The position numbers were made by a program, and so were the translations under genes. The notes below the pieces were generated by a model. It was not told the origin of the DNA. It was given only the letters and a program-made list of their open reading frames with translations, and did not search any database. Below, in pieces: positions 34,721-48,542 of a stretch of DNA of 63,326 nucleotides; the stretch's first letter is position 1; each line of letters opens with the position of its first letter. This DNA is from Ectocarpus siliculosus (Eukaryota > Sar > Phaeophyceae > Ectocarpales > Ectocarpaceae): positions 2,727,368 through 2,790,693 of the forward strand of contig FN649741.1 of assembly GCA_000310025.1 (NCBI GenBank), in the 5' to 3' direction.

Positions 34721-37700
34721 ATGGCGAACATCTGGGATCACGTGCTAGATGCGTCGCTAGATGGCGTTGGGAGCATGCTCGAAGACGGTGTCCCCGTAGA
34801 CTCGAGAAATAGCCTTGGAGAGACCCCGTTGCATCTCGCGGCACGACACGGGCTCGAAGAGATGGCGACGGTAAGTGCACGGGCGACACATTCCATGAGA
34901 AGATCTCGTTCCACACAGACAATTTAGCATCCGTATTGTCGGTGCCATTCGGGCCGCGGGGGCTTCTACCGGGAAACTCGCAGCTGTTGTGATGAACACG
35001 TTACAGCAGGCGGCCGTGTACCGTAGTAACGACACAGCGAGGACGCGTGTCAGAGTTGGGACCCAACAACTGTGTCGGGTACAACATCACCGTTGCCATC
35101 AGCCGCGTCTTACCGTGCTGCTGCACTTGCCGATCATTTCCTCGATGTTGTGAAGCAAAGCGCACCTCTTGAAAATGTCTGTTCCTTACACAAGAGTTCT
35201 TGCATGATGATGACACAACGGTATGCGGATCCCACTTGTAGCTCCTGCAATGCGCAGACTAAAAACGTGTCCCGGTGTCTACACGCGTACACACCCGCAC
35301 ATCCCGTGATGTTGGTGCTTACAGCTAGGGTACTCTCAAACCAATTTGTACAGTGCACGACAGGTGCATCACTTCCCAGAATGCCCACCAATTGGGTAGG
35401 TATTTCCATCGGTTGTCCTCTGCGCGGCAGGTGGTGTACAAAATGCAAATTCGCTGAACCGTTGTTTAGATGCGAATGTTAGATTTGAGGTCAAGGAGGC
35501 GGAGATCAAATGCTGTCTGCCCACGCATGTTATGGCAGGATAGCCAACCGTTTCCACACATCTCCTTCATGGTGTATGATGTGGTGATTCGGACGGTCTT
35601 TTGGTGCGGCCGGGTATGTAGTGGAGAGGAGACAGCAACTTCAAAGAATCTTGATCATGATCGCCTTTACACCCCCGTCGCCGCCTCCGCCAACAAATCT
35701 AGTTCTTCTTCGGGGGGCGTATATTGTCTTCACGTCTCAACCCTCCTACAGTAGTAGTACTGGAAAGCCCAAATGGGGACACTTTGGGACGCAACACTCA
35801 AAGGCCTATTTACCGCACTGTAGTCACCCTAGGCTCCGTTGTATGCAACGACGTGAGAACCCTTGGTCTATCATGCTTGGGTGAGGTGGTACGTTGTGTG
35901 ATATGCTGTGTGATGCCTCTCCTGGGCCACTTGCTCTACACATCTCCCAACCCGCGTGCCTCCCAGTTCGTAAATCTGCTGTACATCGCCTCGTACTGGA
36001 AAAATTTGCTGACTTGGCTTCAGTATCAGCAGTGTCCCCACGTGTTTTGGGAACACTTGTCATACTGAAGCCAAGTCACCCTTTGTCTGGCAAGGATCTC
36101 AGATTATTTGGAGGGACCGTAGCCCCTCGACCAATGGCTGACAAACATTTTTTCGGCATTTTTTTTTGCGGAGGGACTGAGTACTACTGTAGGAGGGTTA
36201 ACAACTACCTGCCCTCGCTGGTGAGAAGCTCCGCCCCAGGATGTGTGGCGGGAAGTGGGGGCAGTCCGGAGCAGCACATGCTGCATAGGGTTGACAGCGC
36301 AAAACAGAATTGCATCGGTGGGCGCGTGGGCGCACAAAGAACAAGAACCGCCAGTATCTACCTGCCACTCGTCCAGCTGTGTAAGCTTTCGAACTGATTT
36401 ATGTCCAAACTTGTACAACACGTGCCTCTTATTTACCATGGCACGGCGGCACTTATCGCCAATGCGTCAGATACGACATGGTTTGATGTCCTCCTCTGAA
36501 ATGTTTCTCATTCGACTGTAAGCAATGGGGAGAGTGCTAACGCCAGCTGACCTGCAGCATACAGAACCTCGAAGGTTTCAAGAGTGCATTCTTCGTTTGG
36601 GTAAAGGGCATGCGTCGCAAAGAAAATAATCGCAACACATGTGCCGGCTCGACGTAAGTTAGACGCAGAGGTGGGCGTTCCCGAAGCATCTTCTTTGCGC
36701 ACGCTGATCACGCATCACATCCCTCGTTGCCAACGACGCAGGTCCTGATTGATGCCGGCGCATCTGTTCATCTCAAAGACTGGGAATCAGGCTGGACGCC
36801 GTTGCACCGGAGCCTCTATTTCGGCCACATTCGGCTCTCGCTTCTGCTCTTGCAAGCCGGAGCTCTCCTGGATGGCGGGAGAGATCAACCAGACCGAGAC
36901 TACCGGCAGAAGCATCGTGCTCGCTCTCGCTCCGAGTCGGTTTCCTCGACAGGAAAATACCGTAGCGGAACAAGCGCTCGTCGGCGCATCAACGACGGTC
37001 TCGGAGACTTCGAGGGAAATAGTCCTTTGGATGTCTTGTCGCTTGAGCTGCGCAATCATCTCAAAATCGCACGCGAGAGTGGTGTCGGGGGCGATGTGTT
37101 CAGCTTTGGTAAGGCAGACTTCACTCTCGGGTATGATTCCTTCGGGAGGGCGGACATCATACCGCCTAGACGGGTGGAGTCTTTGGCCAACCTCCATGTC
37201 ACGCGGGTCGCTGCTTCAAAGTGAGTCGACAATAGATTATAAGAACGACGGCAGGAGTACGTGAACTCATATTTTCCTACTGGCCCCTTACAGCGTTTTT
37301 CTGCCCCATTGCTAAATAGAAATTCAACTTGAAATTGTCGGTATCGTTATCACCATGCATACCAAGGTACCCCGTGCAGCCACCACAATTGCCGATCTTC
37401 GCTGAAAACATGCTTCTTGCCTCCCACAGGCACCATTCAGCTGCCGTAACCGTGTGCGGGAAACTGTTCACGTGGGGACACGGCAAGAGCGGACGCCTGG
37501 GACACGGGAACGAGGAAGTGTGCATGCTGCCGACTCCGGTAGACGGGCTGGCTCACCAAGCAGTGACGGACGTGTCCGTCGCGGAAACCCATACCGCTGC
37601 GCTTACACGCGAAGGAGAGCTCTACACGTGGGGTCGCGATAGATTTGGCCAGCTGGGTCATGGGTCAGCAGGATCGAGCGGGAGATTCGCCCCGAAGCGG

Positions 37701-40700
37701 GTAGAGGGTTTACGAAAGGTTACCGTGGTCGCCGTTGCGGCAGGTACGGAGCACACAGCGGTCGCCACAAGTTCTGGACATGTGAGTGCTCACGGGTGGC
37801 TGTCCGTTTCTTTCGTGCGGCGTATGCAGCAGGCATGCGAATGACTTATTTTCCGTTGCGCATGGTTCGTAGTATTGGGCGCGAGTTGAATTAGGACTGG
37901 TTCTGTCAACTTATTCCTCTCTTTGATAGTGGTAACGCCTATGATTTACTATCATTCCATGTTTGGCCGTCGCAGTGCTACACATTCGGGCGGAACAACC
38001 ACGGACAGCTGGGATTGGCCGGCGTAAAGGAAACGTGCGCACCTCGCGTCGTTTCGTACCTTGCAAGCGGCGCTTCACGGGGCGCAGGCGGAGTGGGAAG
38101 ACATGTAATCAAGGTGAGTTTGTTATGGTATTGGCATGCGCTTCACTCCGCCTTGAACGGGACAACCTGTGTGTTCAATGGCGGAACAGCAAGTGAAAGT
38201 TGTGCCTTTATAGCGTTGCCCAACGAAATCGCTTGACCTGCTGCTGTTTCTCGGCGATGTGCTTCGTGTGGTCTGCGAAGGTGTCGGCGTCGGCTCGAAG
38301 CACGGTGGTGGTTACTCGCGGGATTGACAGAGGGTCAGGCCTTCAAACGGTGAATGAGGTTCACCAGTGGGGGCACGGGAGCCCAGTCCCGAGCCGCGTC
38401 AGTTTCAACAGCGCCAAGGATGCTTCTCCATCCTCGCGATGGCAAACACACGATGCTCGGGTCGATATCGTGGACGTGGCCGCCGCACGCTGCCACAACG
38501 TCGCGCTCGATCGAGTAGGGATGGTGTTCACGTGGGGATTCGGCGCGGACCACCTAGGTACGAAGCTGTCTCGGAGAAAAGAATTGTCTTGCGTTCCCCA
38601 GGTCCCATAATGGAAGATTGTTTTGCGTGCGTGCGCCCATTTGGAGTGTCCTTGCGATGCTCGTGCTCCATGATTATCGCAGCTTCCCCCCCCCCTCGGA
38701 ACGTAGTCGAAGATTTAGGAAGGTAGACAATGAAGACAAGGCAAATGTGAATGCGGCTCCGAGTGCGAAGACCAGGTTCATTTGGTTGCGGAATGTCGGT
38801 TGTACGAGGAGACGGAAGTGTACATGACCGAGCTTGGGAAAGTAGAAGGAAGATACATGGTGATGTTTGAGGCATGGAATAGCCAGGAGAAGATGGTAGC
38901 TGTACTGGGGCATAGGAAGTGCGTTGAAATCACGCGTAGTGATATCGATAGGATAGATAAAACTACTGTAGGGAGAATATTTTTGAGCCACCTTTGGCAA
39001 AGTAGGAAGGAACGATTGGCCATCGGTGGTCGGTCCTACAGGAACAATGCTCCGTCCTCTCGAGGACGCGTAGTCAAGAGGACGCGTAGTCAATGGTCTA
39101 CCCGCTAAGGCATGCAAAACATAAGAGTACGACCCCCTCCCCTAGATCTGTGACGAGTTCGGAGGATAACGCAGAGACACAAAGCACTGCTGTGTACAAA
39201 ACGAGGAGCTGTAAGGAGCATACATTTGTGGGAATGGAACGTACGGGAAGTCGAGAGGGGTGGCCAATCGCCTGCAGTCGGAAACAAGAAGCGAAATTTC
39301 TCCCTTTTTCCCTCAACAACTCGACGCAGGTCTTGACCCCAGAGAGACACGCACGGCGCGTGGCCCCCAACTAGTGGCAGCAATGCTACCAGAAAACTGC
39401 GGAGGGAACCCCATCAGCGTGTCGGCGTCCGATCAGCATTCGTGCGTTGTGACCGACACTGGCGATCTGTTTACGTGGGGAACTTCTGGCGGAGAGGGCG
39501 GGGCTCTGGGACACGGATCGAACCGCTGGCAACCACTTGCCAAGCGGGTGCCTAGCCTCAAAAAGGTGATTCACCAAGAGTTTTCAAGGCCACCACAACA
39601 AACAAAACGTACCTCGACGACCATGCCACTGATTTCTCCGAGGCTGACCAATCCAACAGGGCTAGCGACCTCTGTGGAAAGGCGCAAATAATCTCTCACG
39701 TTCATTCTGCTCTTGCGCTGTCCACGAAAACTGCCTTCGTTTTTTTTTGTCAGGTAGCAAGGGTAGCGGCTGCCCCCGACCACACCGTGGTCCTCCTGCA
39801 GGCATCCTGCCCTTCCCTACCACACGGCGCCGCGTTTGCCACCGTGGATGCTCTATCTAACGAGCATGAGGAGGGTGGTCATTCGCTGATTGAAGAGGAA
39901 GGAGAAGACGCAGACTCCGACATTGACGACGGGGATGATGAACGACGTGATAGTTCTTCGCATGGTGGAGGGCTTTTCACCACAAACCCTGCCAGAGGGT
40001 TTGAGCCGCTTACTCTCAAGCAGTGTTGTGAGGCAAAGTTGGCTCGGGAAGTGGATTTACACAACGCCGGGGCGATGCTTGCCTACGCGGTACGTCAAGA
40101 TTGCTGCTCTCTAAGACACCATCACCGATGTGTGTATGGTCTGTTCTGTCCCCCATACACATGCGAATGGACGCACAATCAAGTTTACGTGGTTTCACGT
40201 AGGCTTCAATGATCTGGTACTACACATACCTTTCACCACGCCCATGTCTCGCTCCCGTTGTACTTGATTGTGTACCCTCGACTTTCCAGGATGCGCTGGA
40301 TGCTCCTGCGTTATTGCTGTATTGCGCGGAGTACGTGAAGCGGAATCTCGATGCTGTGCTGGTGCTGGGGTGCGCTAGTACAACCTCCTGCCTTTTGGAG
40401 GCATCTGGGGAACTGGTGAGTTGTTGTGGCCATGCTGGTGGTTGTTGATGGCCGTGTTTGAGCAAATGACATCGCTATTCGGCGGGGATTTTTCGGGCCG
40501 GTGTATGCTCTTGTGCCCTTGGTGTCCCACGTGTGTTTGTTCGCTTTTGTATGTTCCATCAGTGTTCCGACAATCTCTTCGGCTGTTTGTTCGTCGTGAC
40601 AGGTGTCCTCTTTGCTGTGCGGTGCGCGATCACGGGAACCAACAGCTCGAGCATCTGCTGTGGCCGAGCCTTCTGTTGCTGATGGCGCAGGGTTCGGTCT

Positions 40701-43700
40701 GCACGAGGAGGAGGTGAGAGTCGCAGGCTTTGAAATATCGGCGATGATTGTTGTTGGCATGCACGACCCTGTCGCTATTGTTGTCCGCGTGTCACGCACC
40801 CGATTTTTCTCCTCCACTGGTTGAACACTGTTTTCGTTCGCTGTGGCCGACAGGGACTGGACCTCGAGCTGCAAGCGACCGCTCTAGCGCGTGCGGACAT
40901 GCGGGCGAAAACCCCATCCGCGAAGGTGGCTGCGCGAGCTGTGCGCTCTCTCAAGAAAAAAATTGCTCGCGTAAAAGAATGGGAACGCATGAGAGAGAAG
41001 GGAAAGGACCTCTCAGCGGACCAGGTGGGTTTTCCAATAGTTCGTTGCACGCAAACTTCGAAAGAGAGGCCATCTTTTCTAGTACGCGTGCAAATCGCGG
41101 TACACAGTTACGACATTTCATGGTGCGCTTTGCTGGTGTTATTTGCTCCGGAGTACTACTTTTTTGTGGAGACAGCAACCTCACCGGTTTTTGCGTCGAG
41201 CACAGAGTGATGCGATGAGTTCAGGCACGACTGACGATCACATAGTGTGCTCGGCCTGTCGTTCACGCAGAAAATAAAAGTATACCGAGCAATGTGTGGT
41301 ACGTGTTTGCACTCAACTGTTTACATCATTGCACGCCTCTTTTTGGTAAACGGAGTGCGCCTTATCGATCTGCGCAGGCGAGAGTGAGGTTCCTCTATAC
41401 AAATACACACACGTCACATATGCATAAGTGAGTCCAACTTCTGGCTGGCAAGGCAGGATCGTGCGGAAGGAAAGGAAAGCGCAAGTCCATTGATGGTCTG
41501 CCTGTGTATGCGTAAGACAGTTGAGTTCCTTCGTTGTTGGGAACCTTCGTCGCACTTTCTCGACGGTATGCGGCGGTTGTGTAAGGTTCATCCAGAGCAA
41601 CAAGCCCATTCTCTTTCCAAAGCCCATTCATGGGATGTAAGGGTGTTGCGTACTACCATTAATGAAGGACGTGGGCGAGTATGTTTTTTTTTTTTCGGCA
41701 CAGCGGGTTGAGTGGAGGTGTGCGGGATACCTTTTTCAAATGAGCCATGTATGCATACCCGAACAATGCTGCTTTGGTTCTGACTTACATGGGGCATCAA
41801 TTTGCTGCTTCGCTTGCGTCGGCTAACATCAAATCGTGTGTTCTGGCAGATGTCGAAGGTGGACCAAATGGGTCGCATGGAAGCTGAGCTTACCTCGCTC
41901 GATTCTCAGCTCGAGAGGGCGAAGCTTGCGCAGGCGGCGCGAAGTAGCAGGCTGGAAGCCGGCAGCGCACGCGCAACAGAGGCCAGCCCAAGTAGCAAGA
42001 CGCCGGAGGTGAAGCGGACTTTGTTCCGCAATGAGAGTGGTATGGATGGTCGTGACATCCCCGCCCTTGATCCAGATCTCGATGCAACTTCGGCAAGCTC
42101 TTTGAAGACGGGTGAATGGACACCCCAGCTGGACTTGTCTCACGACGATACGAAGGTGAACAGCGTTATTCCCTACTGTATGCGATGTACTCTCTCCGTT
42201 GTTCTGCCGTTTTACTTTGTGGCAGTCAACTCGCCGTGCTCGATGCTTACGCGCAAGCTTGGTCCCGTTCTGGTGTACGTTTCGTGCTGTTTTATTTTGC
42301 AGGCAACCGAGAAAAGAACGATCAACTGCGAGGCGTGTTCGATCAAATGCGCTAGCGCTGCCATGTACGCCGACCATTTGAGGGGGAGACGGCACAGGTA
42401 TGCGGTATACCGATAGGGCCCGGAGATAACAAATGTCAAAATCGTGTCGAGCCTCAATTTCTTAATCTGGGCAGAAGGACCAGCCGAAGTCGGTCGATTT
42501 CTTAGAAGCGGATTTCTTCTTACTTTGGGCTGTCCCATCCTGCTGATTCTCTTATTTTGTTATTTCTGATGGCGAAGAAAACAACACACCAAAAGCCTTC
42601 CTGCAGCATTAAACCGACAGCTCGATGTGGCGCACATTGGGGGTTGTGGCAGTACAGAAGTACACCAGCAGTGGGTAGCGCAGCCCGCGGCGGTGCTGGG
42701 GCGAGGGGGGCGCCGCGAAAATATCGACTCTGCGCCCCTACCATTAAATTGCACAACATGACCTATTGTAGGAAAGGGGTGGGAGCAAGGCAGCAGCAGC
42801 AGCAGTGGGATGTTTCTCGCTCTCCCAGCTTCTACCCCTTGTTTATTTTGTCTTGGGGTATCGCACGGTGATGTTTCTTATTGGGACGTTTCTTATTTTG
42901 TGGCCGAGATTGAGCTGTGTTTCTTAGGCCTTTTAATTTTTATTTTCCGTAGTAATTTGAGCCTTTTTTTCTGAACAGATTTTTTCTTAACTGCGGGCCC
43001 CATCCCTATGTAGGTGATGAGTACTGAACGCCAGAGTGTTATTTCTCCTCCTCTAGTCATAGATGCTCTCGCAATGCGTATTTCACATCGTAGGCACGTG
43101 TTTGTCGGCTCCGTTTGCTCATTTCTTTCACAGAGCAACGACACTCCGGCTGGAGCAACAGCTCCACAAAGCGACGAAGGAATCGCAACCTGAACCCCAG
43201 GTTCCTCGTTCATGGGCAAGCGTTCCCGCTGCGCAAGATCATAGTGCGGCTGCAGCTGCAGCCCTCGACGCCGCAGCGAACTGCAACACTGTTCCAACAA
43301 ATGCAAAGTTGCCACATAGGAGCGAGGGGCGGCAGGCATCTTGCCCCGAAGCCAGTCCATCTCATGCCCATCAAGCTCGCCGTCCATCCAACCAGCTGCC
43401 TCGTGGCAAGGAGCTTAGCACGATGCGACATGCCCTGGAAGGTCAGCAACGGGCTGCTACCATGCTCATGGGATCTGCGGGGAAGGTACGATTTGCCTCG
43501 TGGGCACCAGTCCCGGCCGTGCAATTCACTGCCACACGAACGATTGCCTCACCAAGGAAGTAAATATTATTGTCATGTTGCCGTGAAAGCCTCCGTGCCG
43601 ACCCCCAACATAACCGGACGGAATAAGAAGATGCGAAGGCATATTTGTGCGGCAAGGCAGGAGGTAGCTCACGTTGTCGTGAACGTGACAAGGATGAAGG

Positions 43701-44782
43701 GAAACGATGGCATACTGAAAAATATTTGCAAATAGTCGCTTTCTTCTAGATATTTCCTGGTAACAAGTATACGATGGTCACAAACGATAACGAGGGGGTT
43801 CGGTGTGTACACACGGTGACCAAACGTTGGCGTAGTCTTGAAACAAGTAACGTTAGGGCTCGGTTTCGAACCGGATACGATGGCCGCCAGGCTTCGACGA
43901 GCAACAAAATGAGAACTCGACACACCCACCGCCCTAAGCGTAGATTTCGCCCTCCTCTCACTGTTGGCCGCAACACAGGAAGAGGCGGCTACTGCAACGC
44001 AGGGGATGAGCTTCTTGCGTAGTACAACGCGCGGAGACTCTCAGCGCCAGCAGTTGCAGCAGCAAGACGCCCCAACTACCGCGGTATACTCTCTCGTCGA
44101 TTTTATGGCTCCTTCGCATGGCAAGAAATCTTCGCGGCGGACGCAGGCTTCAGAGAAGCCGAAGGCTGTTCATGCGTGGAAGAGCGAAGCGGCGGGGCCA
44201 GTCGAACCGAACAGCCCGAGCAGCCCTGCAGAAGCAAAGGAATTCGAGCCTTTGCGGACTCGAAAGAGCTTTCACGAAATTCTCGAGGAGGAGGAGCGAG
44301 AGAAATTAGAGCGAGAAGAGTACGGGAAAAATGCTTGGTTCATTCCGGGGAAGGGAAAGCCGCGGTCTACGTCGTTCGAGGGCATTGTACAACAGCAACG
44401 CCGGGAGGAAATGGTGGCAGAGGAAGAGAAGTTGCGGCAGATGGAGGAGGAGATGTTGGGGTTGGCGCTCGAGATGTCGAAGCAGGAGGCGCAACCTACC
44501 CCTGCCCAATCACGCGGCAGCGGAAGCAGGAAGGGGCGAGAAGGCCGCGGTGGAAGGAAGCAGGAGTCCAGGGCGCCGCGTAAGCATCCTTCGGCGAGAG
44601 GTAAGGGTTCCCAACCACTCGGTGGTGTGGAAACAGGAGCTAAGGGTTCCCAACCACTCGGTGGGGAAGAAACAGACCCGCGTGCGCAGAGCGGAAATGG
44701 TCGAAGACGGCGTGCGAAGCGGTCCTCCGCGGTGGAGAACCAAGGGGCCGAGCCGACAGTAGAGTCTTCGGGTTCGCGATAG
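34721..44782 (+). CDS. IBTK: IBTK-like ankyrin/RCC1/BTB protein
   Basis: Orthologue-like match to inhibitor of Bruton tyrosine kinase, in animals a CUL3 substrate adaptor. Exons: 34721-34870, 36742-37220, 37430-37781, 37976-38113, 38281-38557, 39330-39565, 39754-40089, 40290-40415, 40603-40713, 40854-41024, 41850-42155, 42303-42397, 43134-43485, 43979-44782. They total 3,933 nt with consistent phases: 1,310 residues (human IBTK about 1,350). Order: ankyrin repeats (GETPLHLAARHGLEEMA; GWTPLHRSLYFGH), RCC1 blades (LFTWGHGKSGRLGHGNEE; LYTWGRDRFGQLGHG; CYTFGRNNHGQLGL; VFTWGFGADHLGL; LFTWGTSGGEGGALGHG), acidic linker, a BTB/BACK-like region (QCCEAKLAREVDLHN; LLLYCAEYVKRNLDAV), basic helix, C2H2 finger (CEACSIKCASAAMYADHLRGRRH), and a charged tail with SFHEILEEEEREK as in IBTK C-termini. 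The full BTB fold is not obvious. Confidence 0.9.
36011..36077. repeat. imperfect palindrome / hairpin
   Basis: Arms GACTTGGCTTCAGTAT (36011-36026) and its exact reverse complement (36062-36077) flank a 35-nt centre that itself contains weaker complementary AGTGTCCC / GGGAACACT. It lies in the large first intron of the IBTK-like gene. Possibly a small inverted-repeat element. Confidence 0.75.
38741..39136 (+). repeat. LINE-like 3' fragment, copy B
   Basis: In the IBTK intron 38558-39329. The plus frame encodes a CECG...HLVAEC zinc-binding-like motif typical of the C-terminus of non-LTR retrotransposon reverse transcriptases, then FEAWNSQEK and GHRKCVEITRSDID. A stop lies just upstream, so only a remnant remains. 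The last ~275 bp match copy A at 2352-2627 in inverted orientation. Confidence 0.7.
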
Positions 44783-47700
44783 TTTGTATTGTAGCCCCCA
44801 TTGCTGGGTATCCAGAAGCTTGAGGGCGATATTCCTCTGTACCACCAGAGATAAGAGAGAGAGAGAGGGGGGGGGGGGAGGGGGAGGGAGGGATTCAGAG
44901 TTATTTATCAAGTGAACGAGAGCCAAGAGAGATGCAGAGAGTAAGCACGAGACGAGGGAGTCAGGAGAGACGAAGACAGAAGCAAGGGCCTTGTTCTGTA
45001 TCGTTTTCGGAGGACCCTGTACAATTTTGGAACCCAGTTTTAGGAACGGGGAAGCCCTCAATTTCTTCGAGGCATGATGCCTTCTTCGCGATACTCGGGC
45101 CTAGTCATACTACAGCAGTTGTGCGAATCAAGTTGTGCGAATCAAGTTGTGCGAATCAATTTGGCGTGATCTTTACAGATACCATCCAGCGTGTGACTGT
45201 TGAGGGGTGTGGTGGGCCCGCCGTTCGTAGAAATCCAGGAGTTGTTGATGTTATACGGGTGAGAGTGATCGCGGTAAGCGCATTTGGTGATACGACACTG
45301 AAACTCGGGACTATCTCGGTTGTTCAATGTTTACAGTAGCTTCGCGTTCTTCCAACGTACACGGTAGGACGAGTACATAAGAAGAGCATTATATCCTTGG
45401 GAAATATGAGGAGGGTTTTCGGACACATTTCGCGTGCACGGCCCATGTATATGTTGAGGGGAATTGGTGCAAGGTTGATTAGTGGGATGAAAGTCTTGTT
45501 CCAATCGTCAGGATTAGTAAAGGGTAGGAACCACGGAGGAACCTGTGTTAAGGGATTATTAGCATTGTGTTGGGAGTTGATATGTTGGGTTCGAATCCCA
45601 GCGAAAGTAGTTTTCTGTCACGCAAAGCAATACAGCCTAGTTAGTCTCCGGTTGTACAATTCTTAATTTCGGTAGGGGCTGCTGGCAAACGGAAGTCATA
45701 AAGCACGGTGGATTTCGGTTTTTGTTGGCGCGGGTTGGAGCTGTTGAGAGGCAAGATCGTTTACGAGGAGGTATAGTAGCACGTTGCTGAGCATGCCTGG
45801 TGATGTTGTGAATTTGTACATTGACGACGAACTACGAACACGCAATCAATCGCGTTGGTTTCATTTTCAGGATGTGCTGCCTCTATGACGACGAAGTCAT
45901 CCTCCCCATGGAGAATAGGGATCGATTCGCTGTATTGCAACACACGATGTGACCGAGATCTTCCACACAGGTACAAGCTTTTGGTTGAAGATGAAGAGTA
46001 GCTGTGTATCGATTTGACGTAGCACTGCAGGAAACGCTGCTGTTGTTTCTTCGCGAACGAACCTACAGCCTTAGACCATGCATATCTACCAGCATGCAGA
46101 TAAGGTACGTACTCCGTCCCGTGGGTACATTCATTGTTCCCAGATACTGACGATTCAGTCGTCCCATCACTACTTCGTTCGTTCATTGTAGATAGACGCA
46201 TTCATTTTAACTTCTTGTTATGTAGGCGAAGTACTGTATTACTTCGGTCATAGGCTGGAAGCTGTTGATGACGGCTATTCACATCGTGCACTTAGTACTA
46301 CACGTAGAGAACGAGCGATCGGCGTGTACGCGTGTACGCATTCGTGACAGAGACAGACCACACAGACCACACAGCAGTAGTAGCTTGTTTTCGTTGTCTT
46401 CAATCGCGGAGCCCCGAACGATTTTCAGTCACGGAACCCCTAGAGTGCCTGTGGTCACCCCCACCACCTCCATTTCACACCCAAGCTCTTCTGTCTTTGC
46501 TTCTCCAGGCGCAACGGCACTCAGCTCTCCCAAGCCCTCTCCCTCCCCTCCGAGAAACCCTCGCGTTTGGAGACGACAAAGCGCACGCGGTGGTAGACAC
46601 CCTAAAGGTTTAGCTTTATTTCGATCTCCGGCACCCAACCAAAACTCAACGCCTCCGCTTCACGAGAAAGAGGTGTATGATCTTCAAAGGTATCCACCAT
46701 CTGTGCCCAAGTCAGGTCGTCCTCTTGCCTACGGCCAGCCTATGCCCGAGGCCCGCCCGAACGCCTTTTCACACCCGTGGTTTTTCGCTGCCGGTGAGCT
46801 ATGTAGCGTGTGATGTGTCGGATAGGTTGTTTTTTCCCATGCCAAATGAGTGCTGCGTCCTCTTTCTGTCTGTTCCTCTCAGCATCAACGAGCGGCAGCA
46901 GCTTTTGCACACCGCACGCACCGTTCTTGATGGCCACTATGTAGCTACGCCGCGGCGCGGCGGGAGTGTTTGTTTTCGCACGAACGGTGCTATAGCAGCA
47001 GCAGCAGCAGCAGCCCATGACGTGATGGACACATGAGGGTTTGTGTTGTTTCTACCGCTGGCGCAACGCGCCACGCCGAGTACTCCCTCTACAACTTGTT
47101 TTCGTGCTCAGCTCTGCCGCTGTTTGTTTCCCTTTTTCCCTGAAGTTTGCCCTCGGCGCGAACAATCAGCCAGCCCGACGCAGGACCAAGTCACGCGTTG
47201 CCACCGGCAACAAAGAGATAACGCGGAGACGGTAGTGCCTGCGAAGATGGCAGGGCAGGTGCCTTCGGTTTTGAAGCACGATTGCTGGTCACGTTGAAGT
47301 TTCAAGACAAGGAGGGGGGCAAACCGCTGCGGCAGCCGGGGCGTTCGCATTTTTTTCTGGAATTTTGGGGTTCGACGCACCGCACCGGATTGAACGAGTA
47401 GCTTTTACACAGCAGCAGCACCACTATATAGTGCGGCCATGTCACCAAAGGAAAGCACAGCAGGTGTATACCCCACCAATCATCGAATCACTTATCACGA
47501 GAAACAGCATACGTACAAAATGTACATTGGCGTAGTCCCCATGCAACTGTTTTTTCCCCACCGGTTCACCGCTACTGCTGTCACTCCGTTCAAACGCTCC
47601 TTTGCATGCGTCGCCGACGTCATTTGCGCCGCTCATGGCCTCACACACCTTTATGACCAAAATACACGCTGCTCAGGATGCAGAAGACGGTGTAATGGGG

Positions 47701-48542
47701 GGCTCCGATTTCTGACATGCTTGGCTAGGCCTTGCGTGGTTGACAGCATGCTGTTGTCCCCTCGTCCACAAAGCGGTGCAGCGGTGTCGGCACGGTTATA
47801 GCGCGTGCAGGTTTTTTACTCCACTGAAATGTACAATCACGAGCGTTGTGTGTGGGGGGATATGAATGGCTGCTCTTGTTGACTTCCTAACATTTCTACA
47901 TTGTAGAACTTTCAGAACCGCGAGCGTCAGACTAAGGGATGTGCCTACTTGTCGTGCGCATGTGCAATATGCATATCGCCTACGTATTTCCGGCACGCTT
48001 GAACAGAAATGTTGTTTCTCCGATCTACGATTTTGAGTTTCCACAATTTTCGCGCGCACCGTCTCCGACACCAAGAAAGAGATGTTGAAAAGATGCCACG
48101 ATCGCGCGTTCTGCAAGTGTTGACCCTTTACCGAAGGCTGGTCTTGTTCGCTGTGCAGCTCTGCTGTGCACATGAGAGGAACACAGCAAACAGCAGCGTG
48201 ATGTGCAGCGGGCACCTCTTGCTCGTTGCTTCAAAACCCACTCACAAAGGCTTGTGGTACCTGAAACTTGAGGCCGAACTCGTGACCCCCACAGCAAGCA
48301 CCGGCAGTGGGCAACAATCAAGAGCGGCAGTGCGGCCGTCTCCTTGCATGTGTGTCCCCGTTCTGACCCACGTCTGCTTTTTCTTCTCTTCTGCCCCCCC
48401 TCCCCGCTCTTCGTTGCGCGCAAATGTGTCATGTCTGCGCACGCATCCATGCAGCCACAAAATAAGCGAACCAAGCACTCAACCACCTGGATAGCAAAAG
48501 CGACGCGCGGAGGGCGGTTGGATAGGAAGCTTGGCCACCACC
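44783..48542. other. intergenic region IBTK-eIF5
   Basis: Long spacer without a supportable gene. It holds a (GA)n/poly-G tract at 44850-44895, three 14-bp direct repeats GTTGTGCGAATCAA from about 45119, a GTTGGGTTCGAATCCCAGC stretch near 45590 resembling a tRNA T-arm but without the rest of a tRNA, and a (GCA)n run at about 46990. Frames at 46265-46813 and 47439-47801 are Pro/Ser-rich or patternless and unspliced. Confidence 0.5.

Noticed and set aside
38558-39329. coding exon with FEAWNSQEK in the IBTK gene
   Set aside because: Homologous copy at 2.4 kb and the retrotransposon-type zinc motif show it is a mobile-element remnant; exons on either side join in phase without it.
45575-45610. 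tRNA gene
   Set aside because: Only a T-arm-like GGTTCGAATCC stretch is present; no matching acceptor stem, D-arm or anticodon arm could be laid out upstream.
46265-46813. Pro/Ser-rich 182-codon plus ORF
   Set aside because: Low-complexity composition and no conserved motif; a single open frame is weak evidence in this GC-rich, intron-rich genome.
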